From Pseudobacter ginsenosidimutans (lineage in GTDB: Bacteria > Bacteroidota > Bacteroidia > Chitinophagales > Chitinophagaceae): a stretch of DNA of 64,000 nucleotides. The notes beneath the pieces are model-generated. The model searched no databases and had not been told where the DNA came from. It saw nothing but the letters and a program-made list of their open reading frames with translations. A program made the translations under genes and the position numbers. Positions 18,916 to 27,626 of this stretch are shown one piece after another; the first letter of the stretch is position 1; each line of letters begins with the position of its first letter. Location: positions 434,001 through 498,000 of the forward strand of contig NZ_CP042431.1 of assembly GCF_007970185.1 (NCBI RefSeq), in the 5' to 3' direction.

Positions 18916-20253
18916 ATGAAACCAATCATTTTCCTGGCGATCATCCTCACACTCGCCATTTATCTTCCCGCCTGCAAGAAAAGCAGCGGAGGCGGATCCA
19001 GCAATAACGATCGCCTTAAAGATTCCACTATTCTGTACGCCCGCGATATTTATTTGTGGTACGATAAGATCCCCGCGTCTTTCAAAGCCAGGGATTATGC
19101 TGATCCCGACGCTATCATGGAAGCCATCAGGGATTATAGCATCGAGCCCGGATTTTCAGATCCGGTAGACAGATGGAGCTTTGCCGTTACCAAAAATGTA
19201 TGGGACGATCTCAGCCAGGGCATCAGCAGTGATTTCGGTCTGGGCATTTTCTATTTTGCATCCAATGACCTGCGCGTAAGCTTTGTGGAACCCGCTTCAC
19301 CGGCAGGTAAAGCCAATATCAAGCGCAGCTGGCAGATCAAACAGATCAACAACAGCTCCAATATCAGCACCAGCAATATCAATTTTGTATCCAACGCCAT
19401 TTTCAACAGCACCAATGTTACGCTGTTACTCGGCAGGCAAGGTAAAGCAGACACCACCATTGCACTGACAGCCGCCACCTACCTGGAACAACCGATCATC
19501 CTGGATACCATCTATACAACCGGCGCCAGCAAGACCGGCTACCTGGTCTTCAACTCCTTCCTCGGAGATACAACAAAGATCAAGAACGAATTTTCACGCA
19601 TCTTCAACAAGTTCAACACAGCCGGCGTGAGCGATGTGGTGCTGGACCTCCGCTATAACGGTGGCGGATATGTGCTTTTACAGGATGAGCTGGCCAATTA
19701 CCTGGCCCCACCTGCTGCCAATGGCCAGATCATGGAAGAGCAAAAATTCAACAATAAATACTCCAACTACAATTCTACTTCAAGATTTAGCAGGAAAGGT
19801 TCCCTGGATCTGGACAGGCTATTCGTGATCGTTAGTCAGAACACAGCTTCTGCAAGTGAATTGCTCATCAACAGCCTGAAACCTTATCTCAATGTGCAAT
19901 TGGTAGGACCAACCAGAACCCACGGCAAACCTGTGGGCTACTTCCCCATTCCTGTAATGGACTGGTATATCTTCCCTGTTTCTTTCCGCACTGTGAACAA
20001 AAATGGTGAAGGCAATTATTTCGATGGATTCACGCTGAATCACCAGGTTGGTGACGGGCTGGATAAAGCCTGGGGGGATATCACGGAGAGCTGCCTGGCA
20101 GCAGCCCTCAAATACATCAGCACCGGCGCATATGCAAGAGTGGTAGATCCGAATGGCATCATGCAACTGGAACCACAAACTGAAACCAGCAATGATCTGT
20201 TGGGAGCAAAACGGTTCAGGGGCGCCGTGGCTTTACCTAAAAATTTACGCTAA
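18916..20253 (+). CDS. S41 family peptidase, lipoprotein
   Basis: 445 residues. A lipoprotein signal ends in the lipobox LPAC (Cys20), followed by KKSSGGGSS, so the protein is anchored in a membrane facing the periplasm or surface. An N-terminal helical segment (about 40-110) precedes a PDZ-like region (about 110-185) and the C-terminal-processing-type protease domain. Key pieces are DVVLDLRYNGGGY near residue 240 and NTASASELL near 310-317, containing the serine nucleophile (Ser312/314 region). Members degrade or process periplasmic proteins; the target is unknown. It starts 40 bases after the GNAT gene and ends five bases from a convergent lipoprotein gene. Confidence 0.9.
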   Translation: MKPIIFLAIILTLAIYLPACKKSSGGGSSNNDRLKDSTILYARDIYLWYDKIPASFKARDYADPDAIMEAIRDYSIEPGFSDPVDRWSFAVTKNVWDDLSQGISSDFGLGIFYFASNDLRVSFVEPASPAGKANIKRSWQIKQINNSSNISTSNINFVSNAIFNSTNVTLLLGRQGKADTTIALTAATYLEQPIILDTIYTTGASKTGYLVFNSFLGDTTKIKNEFSRIFNKFNTAGVSDVVLDLRYNGGGYVLLQDELANYLAPPAANGQIMEEQKFNNKYSNYNSTSRFSRKGSLDLDRLFVIVSQNTASASELLINSLKPYLNVQLVGPTRTHGKPVGYFPIPVMDWYIFPVSFRTVNKNGEGNYFDGFTLNHQVGDGLDKAWGDITESCLAAALKYISTGAYARVVDPNGIMQLEPQTETSNDLLGAKRFRGAVALPKNLR

Positions 20254-20257
20254 TCGA

Positions 20258-20704
20258 TTAACGTATCTGACGGAATTTGAGCTCATCTGAAAGTCCGGGC
20301 CGTTCATAAAAACGGCCGATTGTGATGGTCTTCTCTGTCGGATCCACTTTGAATTCATAGCCAGTGTAGTTACTGGAATTGTAGTAATTATAGATGTAAA
20401 GGCTATCGTTTTTCAGATAATACGCATATACACCACCGGGAGACTTGTTGCTTCCGTCCCCGGCTTTAAATGCTTCAGATCCCATAATGAACACACCTGC
20501 ATTGGAAGGCGGCCTCCATGGAAGTTGCTCCAGCATGGTTTTGGGAGCATTGAAATTGAGCGTATCTTTTTGCATACTGCTCTCCACCCATACACCGGCG
20601 TAAGGGCCATTCACATCATAACTCTGGAGCTCCTGGTCCGACTTATCTTTTTTGCAAGCCGCACCCAGCACCAGCATCGTCATTAAGCAATACATCAACC
20701 TCAT
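20258..20704 (-). CDS. Small lipoprotein, tandem paralogue 1
   Basis: 148 residues. The lipobox GAAC sets Cys17 as the lipidated residue. The mature domain is short and beta-rich. It shares a recognisable pattern with the product of the next gene upstream: YxGVxVExxxxKDTLxF near residues 36-53 and FYxRPGLSxxLKF at the C terminus. The pair therefore arose by duplication. I do not recognise the family. The gene starts 14 bases after its paralogue's stop, and the two probably share a transcript. Its 3' end converges on the S41 protease gene with only four bases between. Confidence 0.78.
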   Translation of the reverse strand: MRLMYCLMTMLVLGAACKKDKSDQELQSYDVNGPYAGVWVESSMQKDTLNFNAPKTMLEQLPWRPPSNAGVFIMGSEAFKAGDGSNKSPGGVYAYYLKNDSLYIYNYYNSSNYTGYEFKVDPTEKTITIGRFYERPGLSDELKFRQIR

Positions 20705-20718
20705 CAGTATCTAAGTTT

Positions 20719-21141
20719 TTATTCTACTTTTTCAAATTTCAGGATTGTACTTAAGCCCGGTCTGGAATAAAATTTTTCCATCATAAAACACTGTCCGTAT
20801 TTGATCCATCTGAACTCAAACTGAGAAGGACCGCCAAAGACATTCAACTGCAGACTGTTCCCTTTTTTAATATAAGAACATAGTTCCGACAGATAGGCTT
20901 CAATCCCGGGAGCAGTTTCCACTTTACGGGAATAATAAAAATACCCGGCAACCTCTTTCAAAGGATATGAAGGATCATACAAAGCCAGACCCTTTGTAAA
21001 ATCCAGCGTATCCTTACGTAATGTCGTTTCAACATATACACCCGTATAAGAACCTGTTTTCGGCCCTTGCTCATCTGAACTACCATTCTTACTGCAGGCA
21101 CTAACTGCTAATGATAATAAAAGAAAACAGGTCAACCGCAT
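20719..21141 (-). CDS. Small lipoprotein, tandem paralogue 2
   Basis: 140 residues with start at MRLTCFLLLSLAVSAC, lipobox VSAC (Cys16). An in-frame ATG at 21198 would put 19 non-signal residues before the hydrophobic stretch, so 21141 is chosen. The mature protein repeats the partner's YTGVYVET..KDTLDF and FYSRPGLSTILKF blocks. Function is unknown. Small lipoproteins of this kind in Bacteroidota are mostly periplasmic or surface-exposed. It follows fabD on the same strand after a gap of 86 bases, without an obvious terminator. Confidence 0.78.
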   Translation of the reverse strand: MRLTCFLLLSLAVSACSKNGSSDEQGPKTGSYTGVYVETTLRKDTLDFTKGLALYDPSYPLKEVAGYFYYSRKVETAPGIEAYLSELCSYIKKGNSLQLNVFGGPSQFEFRWIKYGQCFMMEKFYSRPGLSTILKFEKVE

Positions 21142-21227
21142 AACGACAAGGTTTATACAGTTGACCCGTTTATGGGATAAAAACGTTGTTTCAGGCACTA
21201 AAATTTGACAAATGTCAACAATAACAC

Positions 21228-22118
21228 TTAGGCAACTCCTTCAGTAGTGACAGTTTTGTCGATTTTGTTGATCAATCCCTGCAATACTTTGCCGGGTCCA
21301 ACTTCTGTGAAGCGGTTACCGCCATCAGTGATCATCGCCTGAACGCTCTGCGTCCAGCGAACAGCGCCGGTAAGTTGATCGATAAGGTTCTTTTTGATCT
21401 CTTCCCTGTCCATTACTGCTTTGGCCACCACGTTTTGATAAACAGGGCAGGTAGGATTGTAGAAGGTAGTGGTTTCGATAGCGGCTTTCAGTTCTTCGCG
21501 GGCTGGCGCCATCAACGGAGAATGGAAAGCTCCGCCTACAGGCAGTACCAGGGCACGTTTGGCGCCGGCAGCCTTCATTCTTTCACAAGCCACTTCAATA
21601 CCTTTGATGGTTCCGCTGATCACCAGCTGACCAGGGCAATTGTAATTGGCAGGCACTACCACTTCGCCGGTTTCGGCAGCAACGGCAGCACAAACCTCTT
21701 CCACTTTTGCATCATCCAGTCCCAGCACGGCAGCCATAGTGGACGGCTGGATTTCACAGGCTTTCTGCATGGCCTGCGCGCGGATGCTCACCAGTTTGAG
21801 ACCATCTTCAAAGCTCAGCACGCCATTCGCCACCAGTGCAGAAAACTCACCGAGTGAATGACCTGCCACCATTTCCGGTTTCACGGAATCAATGCCCTTG
21901 AAGGCAATCACAGAATGGAGAAAAACCGCAGGCTGTGTGACTTTTGTTTGACGCAGATCTTCCTCAGTTCCCTCAAACATGATGTCGGAAATGCGAAAGC
22001 CAACAATCTCATTGGCCTGCTCAAACAACTTCTTGGCAAAAACGCTCAAATTATAATGGTCCTTTCCCATACCCGGGAATTGTGATCCTTGACCGGGAAA
22101 CACAAAAGCATGCTTCAT
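21228..22118 (-). CDS. fabD: Malonyl-CoA:ACP transacylase
   Basis: 296 residues. FabD moves malonyl groups from CoA to acyl-carrier protein, supplying FabH and the elongating synthases. The protein starts FVFPGQGSQFPGMG, has the nucleophile in GHSLGEFSALV (Ser88), and the catalytic histidine in GGAFHSPLM (His199). NYNCPGQLVISG near 158-169 is typical. Length and motifs are normal. It is separated from folE by 142 bases, so it may have its own promoter, although no clear TAnnTTTG pair was found there. Confidence 0.96.
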   Translation of the reverse strand: MKHAFVFPGQGSQFPGMGKDHYNLSVFAKKLFEQANEIVGFRISDIMFEGTEEDLRQTKVTQPAVFLHSVIAFKGIDSVKPEMVAGHSLGEFSALVANGVLSFEDGLKLVSIRAQAMQKACEIQPSTMAAVLGLDDAKVEEVCAAVAAETGEVVVPANYNCPGQLVISGTIKGIEVACERMKAAGAKRALVLPVGGAFHSPLMAPAREELKAAIETTTFYNPTCPVYQNVVAKAVMDREEIKKNLIDQLTGAVRWTQSVQAMITDGGNRFTEVGPGKVLQGLINKIDKTVTTEGVA

Positions 22119-22260
22119 AAGTTACCTGGGGTTTAGACAGACAAAAATGCCATAAAGGAATTATAAAACCAAAATCTTTGTAGCATACGAAAATCCGATT
22201 CTTTGCAACAGCAGGTCCCGTGCGGTTTACCCGGAACAGGTCAGGTGCTGGCAAAAACTC

Positions 22261-22857
22261 CTAGTGTAATCTGGAGGAGATCAGTTTGGTGAATTCACTG
22301 CGTGTTTCACTTTTTTCGAATTCTCCCCAGAAAGCTGAAGTAGTGGTAACAGAATTTTGTTTCTGTACGCCACGCATCATCATACAAAGGTGGGAAGCTT
22401 CGATCACCACGGCTACGCCGAGGGGACGGAGCGTTGTTTTGATGGCATCCAGGATCTGGGTGGTAAGTCTTTCCTGTACCTGCAGTCTCCTGGAGAAAAC
22501 GTCCACCACGCGGGCGATCTTGCTCAACCCGGTGATATGACCGTTAGGGATATACGCAACATGAGCTTTACCGAAGAATGGCAGCAGGTGGTGCTCGCAC
22601 ATGCTGTACAGTTCGATATCTTTTACGATGATCATTTCGCTTACTTCTTCACGGAACATGGCGCTGGCAAGGATTGCATTGGCATCCAACTGGTAACCCT
22701 GTGTGAGATATTGCATGGCTTTGGCCATTCTTTCGGGAGTCTTCACCAATCCTTCGCGCTGCGGGTCCTCACCCAGAAGATTCAACACTTCACGGTAGTT
22801 ATCAATCAGCCCTGAAGTGATCTTATCTTCGTATTGTTCTGTTTTCTTGTAAGCCAT
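22261..22857 (-). CDS. folE: GTP cyclohydrolase I
   Basis: 198 residues. FolE opens the imidazole ring of GTP to make 7,8-dihydroneopterin triphosphate, the entry to folate, biopterin and 7-deazaguanine pathways. Zinc ligands are visible: Cys87 and His90 in [16 protein letters not shown], and Cys158 in [21 protein letters not shown] and [16 protein letters not shown] are typical family phrases. It is the last gene of an apparent three-gene operon with two PTPS-like genes upstream (16-base gap to the nearest), which suggests that its product is passed to those enzymes. Confidence 0.96.
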   Translation of the reverse strand: MAYKKTEQYEDKITSGLIDNYREVLNLLGEDPQREGLVKTPERMAKAMQYLTQGYQLDANAILASAMFREEVSEMIIVKDIELYSMCEHHLLPFFGKAHVAYIPNGHITGLSKIARVVDVFSRRLQVQERLTTQILDAIKTTLRPLGVAVVIEASHLCMMMRGVQKQNSVTTTSAFWGEFEKSETRSEFTKLISSRLH

Positions 22858-22873
22858 TGTAACAGTTTTTTTG

Positions 22874-23293
22874 TTAGTTGTTCACCGGGTATTCCACGAA
22901 GTTCCGCTCTGTTTCATAGAGACGGACCTGCAGATCGAATTTGGGATCGATCTTTGCGCGCAGCAGTTCGTAGATCACGATGCAGATATTTTCAGCAGTC
23001 GGGTTACTGTCTTTGAAAAAAGGCGTATCAAGGTTAAGGTTACGGTGATCGAAATGTTCCAGCACTTCATCGCGGATCAGGTCACTCAGGATCTTGAGGT
23101 CCATCACATACCCGGTTTCAGGATCAGGTTCTCCCACTACTTTCACTACCAGTTCATAATTGTGCCCGTGAAAATTAGGATTGTTGCATTTTCCGAATAC
23201 GGCATCATTCTTTGCCATATCCCATGCGGGATTGTACAACCGGTGAGCTGCATTGAAATGTTCTTTCCGGAATACGGCTACTTTCCTGCTCAT
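22874..23293 (-). CDS. 6-pyruvoyl-tetrahydropterin synthase family protein (copy 1)
   Basis: 139 residues. Zinc ligands His17, His42 and His44 ([15 protein letters not shown]) and the catalytic Cys36 (GKCNNPN) are present. The phrasing [26 protein letters not shown] and [11 protein letters not shown] is closer to the eukaryotic-type tetrahydrobiopterin enzyme as I remember it than to E. coli QueD. That points to 6-pyruvoyl-tetrahydropterin formation, but queuosine-type 6-carboxytetrahydropterin synthesis cannot be excluded from sequence alone. It lies between folE and a second paralogue, all on the minus strand. Confidence 0.88.
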   Translation of the reverse strand: MSRKVAVFRKEHFNAAHRLYNPAWDMAKNDAVFGKCNNPNFHGHNYELVVKVVGEPDPETGYVMDLKILSDLIRDEVLEHFDHRNLNLDTPFFKDSNPTAENICIVIYELLRAKIDPKFDLQVRLYETERNFVEYPVNN

Positions 23294-23331
23294 ATCAAAT
23301 GTATTACGATAATAGCTTTAAAAAGTTTGGC

Positions 23332-23742
23332 TTACCCTCCAAAGTATTCAACAAAAATCCTTGGTGTTTCGTACAGTTTGATACAATGCAGCTTTACAGT
23401 CTGGGGCAAATGCGGCTGTAATTGCTGCCAGATGGCAATGGCCAGGTTTTCCGTAGAACAAAGCTGCCCCTGCATGAAATCCACGTCCATATTGAGATTC
23501 TTGTGGTCCAGCTTGTCCAGTACATGTTGTTGTATCAGTTTGCTCAACTGCTTCACATCATACAGGAATCCGGTATCGGGATCTGGCTTGCCTTTGATGG
23601 TGACCAGCAATTCATAATTGTGACCATGCCAATGCTCATTGGCGCATTTGCCAAAAACCTGTTCATTCTTTTCTTTGCTCCAGGCGGGGTTATAAAGCTT
23701 GTGAGCGGCATTAAAGTGTTCAACACGAGTCAGATACACCAT
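23332..23742 (-). CDS. 6-pyruvoyl-tetrahydropterin synthase family protein (copy 2)
   Basis: 136 residues, a diverged paralogue of the neighbouring gene 38 bases downstream. Zinc ligands His14, His39 and His41 and the catalytic Cys33 (GKCANEHWHGHNY) are intact, as are DHKNLNMDVDF and LYETPRIFVEY. Both copies therefore look active. Two complete PTPS-like enzymes side by side next to folE suggest either division of labour between pterin and queuosine routes or a hetero-oligomer. It is first in the operon and divergent from mqnB, with a minus-strand TACCTTTG box (23765-23772) about 22 bases before its start. Confidence 0.87.
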   Translation of the reverse strand: MVYLTRVEHFNAAHKLYNPAWSKEKNEQVFGKCANEHWHGHNYELLVTIKGKPDPDTGFLYDVKQLSKLIQQHVLDKLDHKNLNMDVDFMQGQLCSTENLAIAIWQQLQPHLPQTVKLHCIKLYETPRIFVEYFGG

Positions 23743-23764
23743 AGATCATAATTAAATTGCCGCG

Positions 23765-23803
23765 CAAAGGTACAATTTAATGGGTTTACATCTCCTATCT
23801 TTG
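23765..23803. promoter_or_regulatory. Divergent -7 boxes for the pterin operon and mqnB
   Basis: On the minus strand TACCTTTG occupies 23765-23772 and faces the PTPS gene. On the plus strand TATCTTTG occupies 23796-23803, six bases before the mqnB ATG. Neither has a good TTTG partner at the usual 19-21 base spacing, so only the -7 elements are supported. The mqnB leader would be almost absent. Confidence 0.42.
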
Positions 23804-23808
23804 CCGGC

Positions 23809-24483
23809 ATGGAAATAATGCTGGTGGCCGCCACTCCGCTGGAAATTGCGCCCACGCTGGAATGGCTGCAAAAAAATGAGCTCCGCACTAAAGCAGGAAT
23901 AAGGGTGAATGCAGTGATCACCGGCATCGGCAGTATGCAAACCACTTACCGTCTGATGCATGCCATTCAGCAGCAAAAGCCCGATGCCATGATCCAGGCC
24001 GGTATCGCAGGCAGTTTTTCCCTCACCTGCCCACCGGGCACACTCGCCATTGTTCAGGAAGAATCTCTGGGTGATCTTGGCGTGGAAGAAGAAGGGAGTT
24101 TCAAAGACCTGTTCGATATGAACCTTCAGCAAGCTGCCGTATTCCCATTTACAGATACTGCATTGCTCAATCCTTATACATCGTATTGGGCCCATCTCGG
24201 GCTGCCATTGGTGAAAGCCGTTACCATTAACGAGATCACTACTTCGCCACAACGCATCAGGATCCTGCAACAAAAGTATTCCGCGATTGTTGAATCTATG
24301 GAAGGAGCTGCATTCCATTATGTGTCGCTTCAGCAAAAAATCCCTTTCCTGCAATTGAGAGCCGTCAGCAATATGGTGGGCGAAAGGGATAAGAAGAACT
24401 GGCTGATGAAAGAGTCTATCAACCTGCTCAACCAGCAATTGATCAACATACTGCAGGAACCGGAAATATTTAGTGAACAATAA
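23809..24483 (+). CDS. mqnB: Futalosine hydrolase
   Basis: 224 residues. MqnB removes the purine base from futalosine to give dehypoxanthine futalosine in the alternative menaquinone pathway. The sequence has the purine nucleoside phosphorylase/hydrolase fold: MEIMLVAATPLEI at the start, VITGIGSMQTTY near 38-49, IQAGIAGSF near 63-71, and VESMEGAAFHYVS near 163-175 with the conserved catalytic-site Met-Glu. MTA/SAH nucleosidases share the fold, but the adjacent mqnD (10 bases downstream) makes futalosine the likely substrate. Confidence 0.92.
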   Translation: MEIMLVAATPLEIAPTLEWLQKNELRTKAGIRVNAVITGIGSMQTTYRLMHAIQQQKPDAMIQAGIAGSFSLTCPPGTLAIVQEESLGDLGVEEEGSFKDLFDMNLQQAAVFPFTDTALLNPYTSYWAHLGLPLVKAVTINEITTSPQRIRILQQKYSAIVESMEGAAFHYVSLQQKIPFLQLRAVSNMVGERDKKNWLMKESINLLNQQLINILQEPEIFSEQ

Positions 24484-24492
24484 CTGATCAAC

Positions 24493-25332
24493 ATGAAACT
24501 TACTCTTGGCTTTTCTCCCTGCCCGAATGATACATTCATCTTCGATGCACTGGTGAATAAGAAGATCGATACGGAAGGTCTGGAAGTAGAACCGGTACTC
24601 GAAGATGTTCAAACCCTCAACGAATGGGCATTGAAGGGAAAGCTGGATATCACCAAGATCAGTTATGGTGTGCTTCCGCTGATCATCAAGGATTATATCG
24701 TGCTCAATGCAGGTGGAGCACTCGGCAAAGGCGTTGGGCCGCTCTTCATCACCCGAAATGATGGAGAAGTGAAACCAGTGGAGGAAATGACCGTTGCCAT
24801 TCCCGGTGAACAAACCACTGCACATATGCTCTTCTCGCTCGCTTATCCGCAAGTGAGAAAAAAGAAATTCCTGCTCTTCTCTGAAATCGAAGATGCTATT
24901 TTGAATGGACAGGTGGATGCCGGTGTGATCATCCATGAAAATCGTTTTACGTATCAGGACAAAGGCCTCCTCAAACTCGCAGATCTGGGAGAATACTGGG
25001 AAACCACTACCAGCAATCCTATTCCACTGGGCGGCATCGTGATCAGGCGTAATATCGATCCTGTTCTGCAACGCCGTGCAGACAGTCTCATCCGCAGGAG
25101 CCTTGAATACTCATTTGCGCATTATCCTGCTGTTACAGATTATGTAAAACAGCACGCACAGGAAATGAGCGAGGCAGTGATGCGTCAGCATATCGATCTC
25201 TATGTAAATAATTATTCACTGGACCTGGGCTCAGATGGCAGATCAGCCGTGAAGAAATTCCTGGATATTTATGGGAACCTTCACCAGACTTCTGTGAATG
25301 GAACGGAATTGTTTTTGGAGAATAACCTGTAG
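24493..25332 (+). CDS. mqnD: 1,4-dihydroxy-6-naphthoate synthase
   Basis: 279 residues. MqnD converts cyclic dehypoxanthine futalosine to 1,4-dihydroxy-6-naphthoate, the last step that defines the futalosine route. The start FSPCPNDTFIFDAL, the KISYGVLPLI segment near 57-66, and GKGVGPLFITR near 79-89 are diagnostic for the family's periplasmic-binding-protein-like fold. Together with mqnB it shows that this organism makes menaquinone through futalosine. The gene converges on the photolyase gene with 10 bases between stops and no obvious terminator. Confidence 0.95.
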   Translation: MKLTLGFSPCPNDTFIFDALVNKKIDTEGLEVEPVLEDVQTLNEWALKGKLDITKISYGVLPLIIKDYIVLNAGGALGKGVGPLFITRNDGEVKPVEEMTVAIPGEQTTAHMLFSLAYPQVRKKKFLLFSEIEDAILNGQVDAGVIIHENRFTYQDKGLLKLADLGEYWETTTSNPIPLGGIVIRRNIDPVLQRRADSLIRRSLEYSFAHYPAVTDYVKQHAQEMSEAVMRQHIDLYVNNYSLDLGSDGRSAVKKFLDIYGNLHQTSVNGTELFLENNL

Positions 25333-25342
25333 CAATGAAGCA

Positions 25343-26650
25343 TCATTCCCGTTTCAACGCTTTACTGTATGCTTCCAGGCAGCGCTTTCTTGCAAACTCA
25401 TGATCCACTATCGGTTCGGGATAACCGAAATCGTCCAGCTCCGGCACCCATCTTCTTACATACTTCAATTCCGGATCAAATTTCTTTGCCTGCAGTGTGG
25501 GATTGAATACGCGGAAATATGGTGCAGCATCGCAACCGCTTCCTGCCGCCCATTGCCAGTTGCCATTGTTGGAAGCGAATTCGTAATCCAGTAATTTCTC
25601 CGCAAAATATGCCTCGCCCCATCGCCAATCGATCAGCAAATGCTTGCACAGGAATGATGCAACGATCATGCGCACACGATTATGCATGAAACCAGTAGCA
25701 TTGAGCTCACGCATGCCCGCATCAACAATGGGATAACCCGTTCTTCCCTGGCACCATCTTTCAAATTCCATTTCATTATTGCGCCATCGGATCAGGTCGT
25801 ACGCAGGCCTGAAAGCTTTTCCCTGTCCTACATGCGGGAAATGCCAGAGGATCATCTGGAAGAAATCGCGCCAGATGAGCTCATTCACAAAAGTGGCGCT
25901 CAATGGAATTGTCTGCTGCAACACTTTGCGAATGCTCACGGTACCGAACCGCAGGTGAACGCCCAAACGAGTAGTGCCCTGTAACGAAGGGATATCGCGC
26001 TGTTCACTGTATCGCTGGATGAGTAACTTCTTCAGCACTGTTGCAGGATATGGTTGGTCCGATTCTTTAAAACCGATCTTCCTCAATGAAGGAATGGCCA
26101 TTGCTTCCTGCTGATAAAAGTTGTGGAAATATTTTCTGTTGGGATAAGACCCTTGATAAAAATCGTTCAGTGTAGCCAGCCATCGTTTACTGTAGGGCGT
26201 GAATACTGTGTAAGGTTTTCCATCATCTTTCACTACTTCGTTCTTCTCAAAGATCACCTGGTCTTTGAATGTATGAAGCGGAATATTGTGTTCATTCAGT
26301 AAGATCCGAACTGCTTCATCCCTGTCTTTTGCGTACAGTTCATAATCATGATTGGTGTATACTGCTGCAACAGGATAATGCTTCAACAACTGTGCAAATG
26401 CATTCAGCGGCGTATCGTGAACAACCAGCAATGCAGCGCCCTGTGCCAGCAGCTGCTCCTGCAAGCCTTGCAATGCGGCATGAATGAATGCCACTCTATT
26501 GTCTTGCTTATTATCGAGCTGATCGAGAATATTCGTATCGAAGATAAATACAGGCAACACAGGTTCAGCCTGCCTGAGGGCTTGATAGAGCCCGGCATTA
26601 TCATCGAGACGAAGGTCTCGGCGAAACCAGAAAATGTTCAGTTTCTTCAT
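25343..26650 (-). CDS. phr: Deoxyribodipyrimidine photolyase/cryptochrome family protein
   Basis: 435 residues. The N-terminal photolyase domain starts NIFWFRRDLRLDDNAGL. The FAD-binding C-terminal half contains the signature region GNWQWAAGSGCDAAPYFR and FNPTLQAKKFDP. The WRDFFQMILWHFP, WCQGRTGYPIVDAGMREL and RMIVASFLCKHL blocks are standard for class I CPD photolyases, which repair UV pyrimidine dimers with blue light. A cryptochrome or (6-4) role is possible, but length and motifs fit repair. It lies 62 bases downstream of the class IV aminotransferase gene on the same strand and may share its transcript. Confidence 0.93.
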   Translation of the reverse strand: MKKLNIFWFRRDLRLDDNAGLYQALRQAEPVLPVFIFDTNILDQLDNKQDNRVAFIHAALQGLQEQLLAQGAALLVVHDTPLNAFAQLLKHYPVAAVYTNHDYELYAKDRDEAVRILLNEHNIPLHTFKDQVIFEKNEVVKDDGKPYTVFTPYSKRWLATLNDFYQGSYPNRKYFHNFYQQEAMAIPSLRKIGFKESDQPYPATVLKKLLIQRYSEQRDIPSLQGTTRLGVHLRFGTVSIRKVLQQTIPLSATFVNELIWRDFFQMILWHFPHVGQGKAFRPAYDLIRWRNNEMEFERWCQGRTGYPIVDAGMRELNATGFMHNRVRMIVASFLCKHLLIDWRWGEAYFAEKLLDYEFASNNGNWQWAAGSGCDAAPYFRVFNPTLQAKKFDPELKYVRRWVPELDDFGYPEPIVDHEFARKRCLEAYSKALKRE

Positions 26651-26712
26651 ACAACAAATGCGATTGACACATTCATCTGTGTTAGATGAAGCGTTGATGC
26701 AGCAGGATTGTT

Positions 26713-27561
26713 TTAATGATGCAATGGCCTGATCAGCTGATCATAGAGCTGTGTGGTGAGAGAATGACCGTATTTCTTATCTCCGCATTGCGCCACCCGG
26801 CGGATCCCGCTGATGGCATTGGTAAGAAAAACTTCATCGGCTTCTGCAAGGTCCTCTGCAGTGCCGGCCTGTTCTTTCATAGTTACTCCTGTAATGCGAC
26901 CGCATTGTTCCAGGAGATGACGGCGCATAACGCCGGCCACACAGCCTTCAGTCAAAGGCGGGGTAAAGATCGTTCCATTTTTGACCCAGGCAATATTTGC
27001 GATACTTGCATCGCAAATCCGGTCGAAAACGTTCAACAAAACAGCATCATTGAGCTGATTCCGTTTTGCAAACTGTGCAGCCATCAGGTAAGGAAGATAG
27101 TTGTTCGATTTGAGATTGGCGAAAACGTCGCAGGCTTTCCGTGCGTCTGCATAGATGCCGATCTGCAATCCGTTTTGATTGAGCTGCATGGCATGTTCCG
27201 GCAATGGCCAGCATTGAATGAGCAACTGAGGTTGCATACTTTCAGGGTCATAAGGGCCGCCGTTTGACCGGAGTATACTTAAGCGGATGCGGGCAGCTTT
27301 TTCTGTTTTATTTTTTCGAACGAGCTGCAGGATGTTTTCTGTAATGAACCCGCGGGTGAAATGTTTGGGAATTTCGAATTGAAGCAAACTGAGTCCATGG
27401 AAGAGACGGTCGAAATGCGCATCGGCGAGAAGCAGCCTGTTATCGATGAGCTTCACCGTTTCGAAGAGCCCATCGCCATATCGCAGGGCGCGGCTGTTGG
27501 CGCCAGTAACCGGAGAGCCGCCGGGAATGAATGAACCGTTGAAATAATCGAATGTAGACAT
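26713..27561 (-). CDS. Aminotransferase class IV (aminodeoxychorismate lyase/BCAT-like)
   Basis: 282 residues from the ATG at 27561, which precedes YFNGSFIPGGSPV. An upstream in-frame ATG at 27597 would add 12 residues and is less likely. The fold-type IV PLP features are visible: RYGDGLFETVK near residues 29-39, the catalytic-lysine region NLKSNNYLPYLMA near 149-161, and the NAISGIRRV segment near the C terminus. PabC (4-aminobenzoate for folate) and branched-chain or D-amino-acid aminotransferases share these motifs. Short length and FETVK favour the PabC-like group, but this is not firm. Confidence 0.82.
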   Translation of the reverse strand: MSTFDYFNGSFIPGGSPVTGANSRALRYGDGLFETVKLIDNRLLLADAHFDRLFHGLSLLQFEIPKHFTRGFITENILQLVRKNKTEKAARIRLSILRSNGGPYDPESMQPQLLIQCWPLPEHAMQLNQNGLQIGIYADARKACDVFANLKSNNYLPYLMAAQFAKRNQLNDAVLLNVFDRICDASIANIAWVKNGTIFTPPLTEGCVAGVMRRHLLEQCGRITGVTMKEQAGTAEDLAEADEVFLTNAISGIRRVAQCGDKKYGHSLTTQLYDQLIRPLHH

Positions 27562-27566
27562 GGATG

Positions 27567-27618
27567 GTTGCGGGTGACTGTTCACAGTTGGGATCACTGT
27601 GATACAGCAACCCGCAAC
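27567..27618. other. Nested hairpin between a response regulator and the aminotransferase
   Basis: An outer 9-base-pair stem (GTTGCGGGT 27567-27575 with ACCCGCAAC 27610-27618) encloses an inner 6-base-pair stem (CACAGT 27583-27588 with ACTGTG 27596-27601). There is no U tract on either side, so it is not a standard intrinsic terminator. It may be a transcript-processing or attenuating structure between the two minus-strand genes. Confidence 0.45.
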
Positions 27619-27626
27619 AAGTAGTA

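Noticed and set aside
23776-23803. Full -33/-7 promoter for mqnB
   Set aside because: The only -33 candidate (TTTA at 23776) is 16 bases from the -7 box, outside the usual spacing, so only the -7 element was reported.
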